Assembly: GCA_039995105.1 (NCBI GenBank)
Contig: CP146203.1
Span: forward strand, 868,001-932,000
Source: Jonesiaceae bacterium BS-20
Lineage (GTDB): Bacteria; Actinomycetota; Actinomycetes; Actinomycetales; Cellulomonadaceae
Direction: 5' to 3'
DNA: 64,000 nucleotides
Shown here: piece by piece, positions 41,961 through 50,751 of the stretch
How positions within the stretch are numbered: position 1 is the stretch's first letter
Layout of the letters: every line of letters begins with the position of its first letter
Translations under genes and position numbers: made by a program
The notes under the pieces: generated by a model
What the model was told of the DNA's origin: nothing
Databases searched by the model: none
What the model saw: only the letters and a program-made list of their open reading frames with translations

Positions 41961-43442
41961 ATGTCTGGTGCCACGGAAAGCCTTCACCGCGCACACATCG
42001 CGGATCTACGCAGCGCCCTTGCCGCAGGCGGGAATCAATTACCAACCGAGGTAGTTGAGCAGTGCGAACGCATGCTCGGCGCGCTTGAGAATCGGCTTAA
42101 CCTCGGTGTGGACCACACAATTGTTGCGCTGGCAGGCGGTACGGGGTCAGGTAAGTCGAGCACCTTCAACGCATTGTCGGGGCTCGAATTTGCCGATGTC
42201 GGAGTGAAACGTCCCACCACGGCGCGTGTTAACGCGTGCAGTTGGAGCACGGATGCCACAGACCTCTTGGACTGGCTCGAAGTAGATACTGACCGGCGAA
42301 TAACCCGCAACACCGCACTGGACGGAGCGCTAGAGCAGGAACTTCACGGGTTAATTCTGCTTGATCTACCGGATCACGACTCGATCGTGGAACAGCACAA
42401 AGATGTTGTCGACGCGATCTTGCCGCTGGTGGACCTTCTAATCTGGATTGTGGATCCGCAAAAGTATGCGGATCAGGCGTTGCACGCTGGTTACCTGCGC
42501 AAACTCGTCGACGCCCAAGCCTCGATGGTGGTCGCGATCAACCAAATTGATAAGGTCAGCGGTTCAGCACGGGACCTTCTGGTAGTCGACGTTGAGCAAA
42601 TGCTGATTGCTGACGGTTTGGGGCAAGTGGTCGTCAGGGCGATCTCGGCGCGCACCGGTGAGGGAATTGATGAGCTCCGGGCAGAACTTAAAGGCGCGGT
42701 AGCCCGCCAATCGATGGCGTCAGTGCGCATGCGAGACGAGCTGGCACGGCTAGCGCAGCTTATCTTGGAACACGTTCCCAGCTCGGTGATCACGGACCCG
42801 CAGCCACTGCTTGAGCGTGAGGTTGACAAGATTTTGGTCGCCTCCGGATTAACCGGGGTTAGTGATCAGGTTGCTGCGGCCCAGATTACGCAGGCCTGGG
42901 CGGGCGAGGCCCCCGTGATTACCTCCGCGGGGCAGAACCAGGTTGCAGCCCTGCGCGAACGGTGGCTGCAGACAATCACCGCGAACATGACCGACCGCTG
43001 GGCCGCAGAAGTCATCGGTGCCGTGACACAATCCGGTGAACTTACCGGGGAATTGACTAAGGCGTTTGCCAAGGTCCCAATCCCTTGGCAGAAAAGCCAG
43101 CCGGTTCAGCAAGCAAAAAATATTGCCTACGGTTGTTGGGCGGGGGCAGTGGTTTTGGCTGTCCTTGCCGTTCTCGGATTTTCCGGTGTCGGTCCTGCGA
43201 TCATGGGGCCGGTTTGCGGCGTTGGGGCGCTCATCGGTGCTGTGGGTGGTTGGATCTATTGGCGCCTAGCTGCGTCAAGAGCGCGCAGGTGGGGTGCTGA
43301 TTCTGCTCATGGTGTGCGATTGGCGGCTCGGAACGCGGTCCGGGGCGTTCTAGAGCAGCATTACTCCCGCCCATTACTCGATATTTTGGGCCGCCACGAG
43401 CGGGTGCGCAGTCAGGCGCACAATGTATCAGAGGTGAAATAA
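41961..43442 (+). CDS. Era/YfjP-like GTPase with two membrane helices (second of a pair)
   Basis: 493 residues from ATG 41961 (AGGAG five bases upstream; ATG 41928 has none). G1 AGGTGSGKSSTFNAL, Thr in VKRPTTARV, G3 LLDLPDHDS, G4 NQID followed by VRAISARTGEGIDEL as G5: a complete small-GTPase domain. Near residues 385-435 two hydrophobic helices form a hairpin (VVLAVLAVLGFSGVGPAIMG then VGALIGAVGGWIYW), so it is membrane-anchored. With the upstream dynamin-like partner it may make a hetero-oligomer that remodels membrane; that is inference. Gap to partner: 130 bases. Confidence 0.82.
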   Translation: MSGATESLHRAHIADLRSALAAGGNQLPTEVVEQCERMLGALENRLNLGVDHTIVALAGGTGSGKSSTFNALSGLEFADVGVKRPTTARVNACSWSTDATDLLDWLEVDTDRRITRNTALDGALEQELHGLILLDLPDHDSIVEQHKDVVDAILPLVDLLIWIVDPQKYADQALHAGYLRKLVDAQASMVVAINQIDKVSGSARDLLVVDVEQMLIADGLGQVVVRAISARTGEGIDELRAELKGAVARQSMASVRMRDELARLAQLILEHVPSSVITDPQPLLEREVDKILVASGLTGVSDQVAAAQITQAWAGEAPVITSAGQNQVAALRERWLQTITANMTDRWAAEVIGAVTQSGELTGELTKAFAKVPIPWQKSQPVQQAKNIAYGCWAGAVVLAVLAVLGFSGVGPAIMGPVCGVGALIGAVGGWIYWRLAASRARRWGADSAHGVRLAARNAVRGVLEQHYSRPLLDILGRHERVRSQAHNVSEVK

Positions 43443-43605
43443 CGCCCAATACGAAGCGTTGGGGTGCCCCAACCCCGCTATTAACAGCGAATAATTGCTC
43501 GTTGGTTATCCACACGCATCAACGTTAGTTAACGCGGGTCCAGTTCGCATGGGTTTACCTATTCCTAAGGCCGCATCGTAGTGATGCGCAGAATAGGAGT
43601 GAACA

Positions 43606-44211
43606 ATGAGTTTGGATGCTTCAGTAACTGTCAACGGTTGGATCGGTACGCAACCGCGCTACAACGTCAGCGAATCCGGAGTGGAACTTACGACCTTTCG
43701 CCTGGGCAGCACCCGTCGGTACTTTAACCGCGTCACACAGCAATGGGTCGATGGACCAACTACGTGGTTTACGGTCAAGTGCTGGCGCGGCATGGCCAAG
43801 AATGTTGCCGATTCACTGCGTAAATCAGATGCAGTGCTGGTGCACGGCAGCCTCAGCGTTGAGATCTGGGAAGGGCCAGAGGGGACTCGCACGTCAGTGG
43901 TGATCGATGCCACCGCGCTGGGACCAGACCTTTCACGCGGGATGGGCTCGTTCCGCCACGCCGAGCGACGCCGTGAACCGGTTGGAACCAAAGAGCAGCT
44001 CCCCGATGTCTCGGGATCCGCTGAAGTTGGTGACGGACAAACCGCACCCGAGCAGGACGGTCAACAAAACGGGGCGGAATTGAACCAGATCAATTTGGGG
44101 CCTGGGGATTTTGGCCCAGAATACCCGCAGTACAGCCAAGAACTGGAAGACCAAGAGGAATCGCTCACAATGACAGATGAAACCGAGACACGGGAGCCCC
44201 TCAACGCGTAG
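43606..44211 (+). CDS. Single-stranded DNA-binding protein paralogue
   Basis: 201 residues with AGGAG before ATG 43606. The OB fold is clear: VTVNGWIGTQPRYNVSESGVELTTFRLGSTRRYFN, then TTWFTVKCWRGMAKNVADSLRKSDAVLVHGSL and TSVVIDATALG. The tail is long and acidic but ends in EPLNA, not in the DDDIPF-type tip through which replicative SSB recruits partners. It is therefore probably a second, non-replicative SSB (SsbB-like). Confidence 0.85.
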   Translation: MSLDASVTVNGWIGTQPRYNVSESGVELTTFRLGSTRRYFNRVTQQWVDGPTTWFTVKCWRGMAKNVADSLRKSDAVLVHGSLSVEIWEGPEGTRTSVVIDATALGPDLSRGMGSFRHAERRREPVGTKEQLPDVSGSAEVGDGQTAPEQDGQQNGAELNQINLGPGDFGPEYPQYSQELEDQEESLTMTDETETREPLNA

Positions 44212-44231
44212 TCTGGGAAGTTGAGTAATTT

Positions 44232-44268
44232 GTTGCCCAAGTACTGAAATTTACGGGACTTGGGCAAC
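44232..44268 (+). terminator. Possible terminator after the SSB gene
   Basis: Arms GTTGCCCAAGT and ACTTGGGCAAC with a 15-base loop, 20 bases past the SSB stop; no T-run follows. Confidence 0.45.
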
Positions 44269-44329
44269 TCCCAGTCCTAGGAGCGATGGTCGCTCCATTG
44301 CACACGAACATGAGGCGGACAAAGAGCCA

Positions 44330-46012
44330 GTGGCTGAGTTCATCTATTCCATGTACAAGGCGCGCAAAGCGCACGGCGACAAGGTTATCCTTGACGATGT
44401 TTCGCTCAACTTCCTGCCAGGAGCGAAGATCGGTGTGGTCGGGCCTAACGGTGCCGGTAAGTCCACAATCCTAAAAATCATGGCAGGCCTGGAGCAGCCT
44501 TCGAACGGTGAGGCACGGCTGGCGCCGGGCTACACCGTTGGTATCCTCCTGCAGGAACCACCACTCAACGAGGAAAAGACGGTCCTTGGCAACGTTGAAG
44601 AATCCGTTGCCGAGATCAAGGGCAAGCTAGACCGCTTCAACAAGATTTCCGAGCTGATGGGTGAACCGGACGCTGACTTTGACACCTTGCTTGCTGAGAT
44701 GGGTGAACTGCAAGAGGCGCTAGACCACGCAAACGCATGGGACCTGGACAGCCAGCTACAGCAGGCGATGGACGCACTCCAGTGCCCACCGCCAGACGCT
44801 GATGTCACCGTCCTGTCCGGTGGTGAGCGCCGCCGCGTAGCTCTTTGTAAGCTCCTGCTTGAAAAGCCTGACCTGCTGCTGCTCGATGAGCCCACTAACC
44901 ACCTGGACGCAGAGTCCGTGCTGTGGCTTGAGCAGCACCTGTCGACCTACCCGGGCGCCATCTTGGCGGTAACACACGACCGGTACTTCCTTGACCACGT
45001 GGCAGAGTGGATCTGTGAGGTTGACCGTGGTCGGTTGTACCCATACGAGGGCAACTACTCAACGTACCTGGAAAAGAAGCAGGAACGTCTTGAGATCCAG
45101 GGTAAGAAGGACCAGAAACTAGCCAAGCGTCTGAAGGACGAGCTTGAGTGGGTTCGCTCAAGTGCCAAGGGCCGCCAGACCAAGTCCAAGGCTCGTCTGG
45201 ACCGCTATGAGGAGATGGCTGCTGAGGCAGACCGCACCCGGAAGTTGGACTTTGAAGAGATTCAAATTCCGCCGGGCCCACGCCTTGGAAGCATCGTTAT
45301 TGAGGCCAAGGACCTGAACAAGGGCTTTGATGGGCGTACGCTCATTGACGGTCTATCATTCAGCCTGCCTCGTAATGGGATCGTAGGTGTGATCGGACCA
45401 AACGGTGTTGGTAAGACCACGCTGTTCAAGACGATCGTTGGCCTTGAGCCACTTGACGCGGGTGAACTGACCGTTGGTGAAACCGTCAAGATCTCCTACG
45501 TGGACCAGAGCCGCGGCGGCATTGACCCGGACAAGACACTGTTTGAGGTAGTGTCCGACGGACTCGACTTCATGCAGGTGGGTAACGTAGAAATGCCTTC
45601 ACGGGCCTACGTTGCGGCATTCGGATTCAAGGGTCCAGACCAGCAGAAGAAGGCGGGTGTGCTCTCCGGAGGTGAGCGTAACCGTCTGAACCTTGCGCTG
45701 ACCCTGAAGCAGGGTGGAAACCTTCTGCTCCTTGACGAACCAACGAACGACCTTGACGTGGAGACCCTAGGATCGCTTGAAAATGCGCTCCTTGAGTTCC
45801 CCGGTTGTGCCGTTGTAGTCAGCCACGACCGCTGGTTCCTAGACCGGGTTGCAACCCACATCTTGGCATACGAGGGTACAGAAGAAGACCCAACCAAGTG
45901 GTACTGGTTCGAAGGTAACTTTGATTCCTACGAGGCCAACAAGACCCAGCGTCTTGGCCCTGAGGCTTCCCGCCCAGCGCGTGCTACGCACCGTCGGTTG
46001 ACTCGCGGCTAA
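44330..46012 (+). CDS. ettA: Energy-dependent translational throttle protein EttA (ABC-F)
   Basis: 560 residues from GTG 44330, the length of E. coli EttA. Domain 1: GPNGAGKST (38-46), LSGGERRRV, LLLDEPTNHLD. Linker with the coiled arm KRLKDELEWVRSSAKGRQTKSKARLDRYEEM, which is the EttA interdomain signature. Domain 2: GPNGVGKTT (near 357), LSGGERNRL, LLLDEPTNDLD. It binds the ribosomal E site and gates the first elongation step according to the ATP/ADP ratio. The C-terminus RPARATHRRLTRG is typical. Confidence 0.95.
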   Translation: MAEFIYSMYKARKAHGDKVILDDVSLNFLPGAKIGVVGPNGAGKSTILKIMAGLEQPSNGEARLAPGYTVGILLQEPPLNEEKTVLGNVEESVAEIKGKLDRFNKISELMGEPDADFDTLLAEMGELQEALDHANAWDLDSQLQQAMDALQCPPPDADVTVLSGGERRRVALCKLLLEKPDLLLLDEPTNHLDAESVLWLEQHLSTYPGAILAVTHDRYFLDHVAEWICEVDRGRLYPYEGNYSTYLEKKQERLEIQGKKDQKLAKRLKDELEWVRSSAKGRQTKSKARLDRYEEMAAEADRTRKLDFEEIQIPPGPRLGSIVIEAKDLNKGFDGRTLIDGLSFSLPRNGIVGVIGPNGVGKTTLFKTIVGLEPLDAGELTVGETVKISYVDQSRGGIDPDKTLFEVVSDGLDFMQVGNVEMPSRAYVAAFGFKGPDQQKKAGVLSGGERNRLNLALTLKQGGNLLLLDEPTNDLDVETLGSLENALLEFPGCAVVVSHDRWFLDRVATHILAYEGTEEDPTKWYWFEGNFDSYEANKTQRLGPEASRPARATHRRLTRG

Positions 46013-46034
46013 GCTCTGTAAGCTTGAAGTCAAG

Positions 46035-46071
46035 AAGGCCGGTCCGCACCATTTGGTGCGGACCGGCCTTT
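46035..46071 (+). terminator. Terminator after ettA
   Basis: Perfect 16-base arms AAGGCCGGTCCGCACC and GGTGCGGACCGGCCTT with a 4-base loop, then TGTGCTT. It begins 22 bases past the ettA stop. Confidence 0.8.
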
Positions 46072-46100
46072 GTGCTTACCGTGCGCGGTAAGGTGATGCC

Positions 46101-46577
46101 ATGAAGATTGAGATTCCTGTCCATTTGCGATGGTCCGACATGGACGCGTACGGACACGTCAACAACGTAGACATGCTCCGCCTCTTGGAGATCGCCCGAA
46201 TTGAGGCGTTCTGGGTCTCCGACCAATCCAAACATCACACCGGGATTCTCGATGCCTCACCCGGCTCAGCAACGGCAACGTTCGTTGCCCGCCAAGAAAT
46301 TGAATACGTGGCGCCACTGAGTTACCGGCAAGAGCCGGTCACGGTCGAACTATGGATTGGGCATGTTGGGGGAGCCTCAATCGATGTTTCCTACCGGATC
46401 CGTGATGCGGTTAGTCCGGGTGAACACGCCCCGGAGCCAGTGGTCTATGCGATTGCGAGCACCACATTGGTCATGGTGGATACCGCCTCAAACCGCCCGC
46501 GCCGTCTAACCCCGCGAGAACGCGAAGTCTGGGCGGACTTTGTGTACCCGCCGGTGGACTTCAAACACCGCCGCTAA
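46101..46577 (+). CDS. Acyl-CoA thioesterase (4HBT, YbgC/FadM type)
   Basis: 158 residues. LRWSDMDAYGHVNNVDMLRLLEIARIEAFW contains the catalytic Asp and the HVNN turn of the 4-hydroxybenzoyl-CoA thioesterase hotdog family. AAGGTGA precedes ATG 46101. It hydrolyses acyl-CoA; the chain preferred is unknown. A second thioesterase (tesB) lies convergently next to it. Confidence 0.9.
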   Translation: MKIEIPVHLRWSDMDAYGHVNNVDMLRLLEIARIEAFWVSDQSKHHTGILDASPGSATATFVARQEIEYVAPLSYRQEPVTVELWIGHVGGASIDVSYRIRDAVSPGEHAPEPVVYAIASTTLVMVDTASNRPRRLTPREREVWADFVYPPVDFKHRR

Positions 46578-46659
46578 CGCGGTACGTGGCTTAGGTGGCA
46601 CCTCGAAGCGTCCTGGTGACGTACTGTTACGTGCGGCCCCAGACGGTGCGAGGGTGAAA

Positions 46660-47571
46660 TCAGTGTCCCTCGGGCAGGCGTACCATGCCTTCTTGGGCGG
46701 TGGTGGCAACTAGCGTGCCGTCGTGACCGTAAATGCAAGCGGTTCCCAACCCCCGCCCACCCTGGGCGCTCGGGGCACCTTGGACGTACAGGAACCAGTC
46801 ATCAACCTTGACATCGCGGTGCCACCACATTGCGTGGTCGAGTGAAGCCACGGACAACCGTGGACTGAGCCAGCTCGCTCCAGCACCACGCAAGATTGGC
46901 TCGAGCATGATCTGGTCGCAGGCGTAGGTGAGCAGGGCCCGGTGTAACAGCTGATCGTCCGGAACGGTTCCGCGCGAACGCATCCATACTGCCTGCTGAG
47001 CTGGTTTGTTTTTGTCCGGCTGCAGATAAATTGCACCATCGACGTGGCGGACCTCAAAGGCACTCTGTCGTGTCCAAAAAGATGCGACCGGGTGATCGAT
47101 ATCCCCAAGCACGTCAAACGCGGACGCAAGGTCATCGGGCCCGGGCACCTGAGGCATCGGGCGAGCAAAATCTACGCCACCCTGCAACTCTTGGAAGGAC
47201 GCAATGAGTGACAAGATAGTCTTGCCGCCCTGGTAAACCTGGGCGCCGCGAGCGCTGAATGAACCGCCATCGCGTAACCGTTCAACGGAAAAGTCAACGG
47301 GGAGGTTGATATCCCCGGCACGCAAGAAATATCCGTGTAGGGAGTGCGGTAGTCGAGCACTATCGACCGTGCGCCCGGCAGCTAAGAGGGCTTGTGCAAG
47401 GACCTGCCCGCCGTACACGCGGCCATTGGGCTGGTGCACGGACTCCCCGGAGTAAACGTCCTCTCCGGTCGTAGCCCCATGATATTCCAAGTCCAACACC
47501 TTGAGCAGGTGGGCCAATGGGTCGCGTTCAATCTCGGCGATGCTGGGACTGTACATGGTGTGCGGAGTCAA
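46660..47571 (-). CDS. tesB: Acyl-CoA thioesterase II
   Basis: 303 residues as a double hotdog. VHQPNGRVYGGQVLAQALLAAGRTV is the first helix block, LHGYFLRAGDINLPVDFSVERLRDGGSFSARGAQVYQGG follows, and SLDHAMWWHRDVKVDDWFLY holds the catalytic Asp of the second half. TTG 47571 is chosen because AGGGAG lies five bases before it; ATG 47556 is an alternative five codons in. Confidence 0.95.
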   Translation of the reverse strand: MTPHTMYSPSIAEIERDPLAHLLKVLDLEYHGATTGEDVYSGESVHQPNGRVYGGQVLAQALLAAGRTVDSARLPHSLHGYFLRAGDINLPVDFSVERLRDGGSFSARGAQVYQGGKTILSLIASFQELQGGVDFARPMPQVPGPDDLASAFDVLGDIDHPVASFWTRQSAFEVRHVDGAIYLQPDKNKPAQQAVWMRSRGTVPDDQLLHRALLTYACDQIMLEPILRGAGASWLSPRLSVASLDHAMWWHRDVKVDDWFLYVQGAPSAQGGRGLGTACIYGHDGTLVATTAQEGMVRLPEGH

Positions 47572-47666
47572 GGTATCTCCCTAGGGTACGAGGGTTGGCT
47601 GCAAACTTGGGGTAGAGCTGGTCCGGCGGGTGAGTCAGACGTAAGAGTGGGATACGCGAAGGCTGC

Positions 47667-48083
47667 CTACTCCTCGAATGTGTTTAGGAGTGAATGAGCG
47701 GCGCGCTCGAGGTAGTCCCAAAGTTGTCCCTCATGCATGGGGGACAGCCCCATCTGGTCTACGCCGTTGCGCATGTGCTTAAGCCAAGCGTCGCGTGCTT
47801 CAGGGTTGATCTTATAAGGCGCGTGCCGCATGCGTAGTCGTGGGTGCCCGCGCTCCTCAGAGTACGTCTTTGGGCCTCCCCAGTACTGTTCAAGGAAAGT
47901 CTGCAACCGCACCTTTGCGGGTCCCAGGTCTTCCTCGGGGTACATTTCGCGCATGAGGGGGTCGGTGGCGACCCCGTCATAGAAGACATCTACGAGTTTC
48001 TGAAATGCGCTGTGGCCCCCCATTGCTTGGAACAGGGAGTTTTCATTGAGCGAACCGTCGCTTGCAGGAATTTGCTGAGTCAC
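47667..48083 (-). CDS. glbO: Group II truncated haemoglobin (trHbO)
   Basis: 138 residues. The pattern VDVFYDGVATDPLMREMYPEEDLGPAKVRLQTFLEQYWGGP, then RGHPRLRMRHAPYKINPEARDAWLKHM with the proximal His, matches mycobacterial GlbO. The Trp of trHbO proteins at G8 is present (DAWLKHM). It binds O2 and may scavenge peroxide or NO. The GTG start at 48083 has only a weak ribosome-binding site. Confidence 0.95.
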   Translation of the reverse strand: MTQQIPASDGSLNENSLFQAMGGHSAFQKLVDVFYDGVATDPLMREMYPEEDLGPAKVRLQTFLEQYWGGPKTYSEERGHPRLRMRHAPYKINPEARDAWLKHMRNGVDQMGLSPMHEGQLWDYLERAAHSLLNTFEE

Positions 48084-48140
48084 AGTTTCAACTATGGCAA
48101 ATTTTGCGGCCGCAGTGGCGCGAGGCCCGGGTAAGTTCGC

Positions 48141-49850
48141 TCACAGCCCTAGCTCAGCAAGTTCTGGCAGGCCTTGGCGAACGGCCTCACGGGCCTGCTG
48201 GGCGGACTCGGCATCAACCGCAATTCGCGCAATTGCCCGGCATTTATCCCGGTCAACGGAGGCCAGTGCGGTCGCCACGTCGGGTAGCGACCGGGCCGTC
48301 ATAGACAGGGAGGAAACCCCCAAACCAACCAGGACGATAGCAAGCATGGGGAAGGAGGCTGCCTCACCACAAACGCCGACCGGGCGGCCTTGGAGCGCGC
48401 CGCCGTGTGCGGCATGTTCGACCATGCGTAACAAAGCGGGCTGCCAGGGGTCTGAGAGTTCCGCGATTGCCCCCAAGAGGCGGTCGGCCGCCATTGTGTA
48501 CTGGGTGAGGTCGTTGGTGCCGATCGAGGCAAAATGTGCCCGTGCCAAAATGGGCCCCGCCAACAGCGCCGCACTGGGGACCTCAATCATTACCCCGGGG
48601 GTGTTGAGACCGTGCGCGGCACACTGGGCAACGAAAACCTCGGTCTCTGCGACTGTAGAAATCATGGGGGCCATGACCCAAACGTCGGCCTCGTGTTGGC
48701 TGGCTGCTTCCGAAATCGCTTGGAGCTGAGTCTCCAAGAGTTGGGGAAACTTTAGGGCCGTGCGGATCCCTCGGACCCCAAGTGCGGGGTTTTCCTCGGG
48801 CTCGAAGTGCATGAACGGCAGGGGCTTGTCCGCGCCCGAGTCGAGCGTTCGGATGACTACTTTTTTTCCGGGGAATTGGGCAAAAACGCTCCCATATTGT
48901 TCGACTTGCTCCGCCAACGAGGGTGGAGTTTGCTGATCTAGGAAACAAAATTCGGTACGGAACAGGCCGATTCCCTCGGCCCCGGCTGCAGCTGCCTCGG
49001 CCGCGCTGGCCGCGTCACCCACATTTGCGAGCAATTCAATGTGGACGCCGTCTTTTGTGAGCCCCTTACCGTGAAAAACTCGTGCCTTGTGGGCGCCAGC
49101 CTGGGCCTTGGTGATCTGGGTGTCCGTGGGATCGAGAACGACAAGGCCACTGGAACCGTTGAGAAGGACAATCGACCCGGGCGTCAGGTAGGTGCTGGCC
49201 CCGGGGGCCGCCACAATGCAGGGGATGCCCTTTTCTTTGGCAATGATTGCGGTGTGCGAGGTGGGCCCGGCACCATCGGTGATGATTGCCATCACGAGTG
49301 ACTCGTCTAGGGTTGCGGTCACGGACGGCGCAAGATCAGGGGCGACCAAGATATATGGCTGGTCGACTACCGGCAGCCCCGGTACCAGGTCTCCCGTTAA
49401 CGCGGCGATCATCCGGTCGCGGATATCAATAATGTCGGTAACGCGCTCGGCAAAATATCCACCAAGTTCGTTGAAGTGCCGGGCTACTTTTGCTGCGGCT
49501 TCCCAGATGGCGCGTTCTGGCATGAGGTGCTCATCAATGACCCGGCGCCGAGCATCGGCTACGAGAGTGGGGTCTGCGGCCATGGTTGAGGTGGCTTCAA
49601 GAACGGCACTGGTGTCCTTGGATGTGGCCTTCGCGGCCGCAATTGCCAGGTCCTTAGTAACCTTGATGCTGGCTTGGTCAATTTGGCCGGCTATTGACTC
49701 GTGGTCTTCCTTGGGGCCTAAGCGTAGCCCGGCAGGAGGTTCCGGTAGCGGCTCAGTGAGGTGGAATACTCGACCGGTAACTATTCCGGGGCTAACACCG
49801 ATTCCGGTAATGGTGAACGTGCCCGGTGCACGGTCTGCTTGTGGTTCCAC
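48141..49850 (-). CDS. ptsI: PTS phosphoenolpyruvate-protein phosphotransferase, enzyme I
   Basis: 569 residues from GTG 49850 (GGAGGA upstream). The phosphohistidine is His199 in DGAGPTSHTAIIAKE. The PEP-binding barrel has EGIGLFRTEFCFLDQQ, VVIRTLDSGADKP, ASIGTNDLTQYTMAADR and the active-site Cys in VGVCGEAAS. It passes phosphate from PEP to HPr. It is divergent from the EIIB-EIIA genes with 186 bases between starts; HPr (ptsH) is not in the window. Confidence 0.96.
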   Translation of the reverse strand: MEPQADRAPGTFTITGIGVSPGIVTGRVFHLTEPLPEPPAGLRLGPKEDHESIAGQIDQASIKVTKDLAIAAAKATSKDTSAVLEATSTMAADPTLVADARRRVIDEHLMPERAIWEAAAKVARHFNELGGYFAERVTDIIDIRDRMIAALTGDLVPGLPVVDQPYILVAPDLAPSVTATLDESLVMAIITDGAGPTSHTAIIAKEKGIPCIVAAPGASTYLTPGSIVLLNGSSGLVVLDPTDTQITKAQAGAHKARVFHGKGLTKDGVHIELLANVGDAASAAEAAAAGAEGIGLFRTEFCFLDQQTPPSLAEQVEQYGSVFAQFPGKKVVIRTLDSGADKPLPFMHFEPEENPALGVRGIRTALKFPQLLETQLQAISEAASQHEADVWVMAPMISTVAETEVFVAQCAAHGLNTPGVMIEVPSAALLAGPILARAHFASIGTNDLTQYTMAADRLLGAIAELSDPWQPALLRMVEHAAHGGALQGRPVGVCGEAASFPMLAIVLVGLGVSSLSMTARSLPDVATALASVDRDKCRAIARIAVDAESAQQAREAVRQGLPELAELGL

Positions 49851-50036
49851 ATTGTCCTCCCGAACTTCCGCGTTCTAAGGAAGTGTTTCAGGAATTCGTA
49901 GGAAACGCGACTACATCGTAATCAGTGTCGGGTTGGTGTGTGAAAGAGCCCAGCAATTGGTGATCAGTACGGTAGCCTAAAAGGTAGAGATTGGCGTCAA
50001 GAGCATTAGACATGTGTGCAGAACAGGAGCGTAAAT

Positions 50037-50267
50037 ATGGATAAGGCAAAAAAGATTCTTGAAGCACTCGGCGGACAGGCCAATGTTGTTGAACTTGAAC
50101 CCTGCATCACCCGGTTGCGGGTAGAAGTAAAGAATGCGGAACAGGTCAACGAGACTGAGCTAAAAGACGCCGGCGCGTTCGGCGTTGTCCGCTCTGGTCG
50201 GATCATCCAGGTGATCGTTGGGCCCGAGGCTGACAACCTAGCAGCTGAGTTGCAAAAGGAACTGTAA
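50037..50267 (+). CDS. PTS EIIB component, glucose/N-acetylglucosamine family (stand-alone)
   Basis: 76 residues from ATG 50037 (AGGAG seven bases upstream). AKKILEALGGQANVVELEPCITRLRVEV has the phosphocysteine, Cys23, and GVVRSGRIIQVIVGPEADNL is the C-terminal strand of the EIIB-Glc fold. It is not fused to an EIIC permease. Separate EIIB proteins of this kind (NagF) are known in Streptomyces. The matching EIIC must be elsewhere. Confidence 0.93.
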   Translation: MDKAKKILEALGGQANVVELEPCITRLRVEVKNAEQVNETELKDAGAFGVVRSGRIIQVIVGPEADNLAAELQKEL

Positions 50268-50278
50268 CAATTTCCGAT

Positions 50279-50749
50279 TTGCAGCGCGAGCTTACGATCG
50301 CGGCCCCGTTCCATGGAACAGCGGCCGCGATCGGTCTTGTTCCAGACCCGGTGTTTTCCGCGCAGATGGTGGGGCCGGGGCTGGCGCTTGTGCCCCACGT
50401 CTCCGGTGGTAATCAGACGGTGTGTGCTCCCGTTACCGGTGTGATTGGCGCGTTATTTCCGCATGCCTTTGCCATCGAGACTGACCAAGGCGTTGGAGTG
50501 TTGGTGCACCTTGGCATAGACACCGTGGCACTGAACGGTCAAGGATTTGAGCTGTTGGTTTCCTCCGGTCAATTTGTGACCGAGGGGCAGCCGCTGATCA
50601 TCTGGAACCCGGAATATGTCGGTGCCCAGGGCAAGTCCGTGATTTGCCCAATCGTCTTGGTCCAACAGGATGCCGCCAGCCTCGAGATGCGCGTGGTTCC
50701 CGGCCAAGAAGTCACCCAAGGCCAAGCCTTGGTGACGTGGCGGGAATAG
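50279..50749 (+). CDS. PTS EIIA component, glucose (Crr) family
   Basis: About 156 residues. IAAPFHGTAAAIGLVPDPVFSAQMVGPGLAL, the two active-site histidines in PHAFAIE and GVGVLVHLGIDTV (phosphorylated His77 by the TTG numbering), and ICPIVLVQQD are the EIIA-Glc blocks. The start is unusual: no ATG or GTG exists. TTG 50279 is 18 bases from the nearest AAGGA, whereas an ATT at 50270 is 9 bases from it and would give an ISDLQREL start. It follows EIIB by 11 bases. Confidence 0.92.
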   Translation: MQRELTIAAPFHGTAAAIGLVPDPVFSAQMVGPGLALVPHVSGGNQTVCAPVTGVIGALFPHAFAIETDQGVGVLVHLGIDTVALNGQGFELLVSSGQFVTEGQPLIIWNPEYVGAQGKSVICPIVLVQQDAASLEMRVVPGQEVTQGQALVTWRE

Positions 50750-50751
50750 TT

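Noticed and set aside
40196-43442. GTPase pair plus SSB as a phage-defence island
   Set aside because: No nuclease, reverse transcriptase, toxin or mobile-element gene is present. The pair is widespread in actinobacteria and the surrounding genes are housekeeping.
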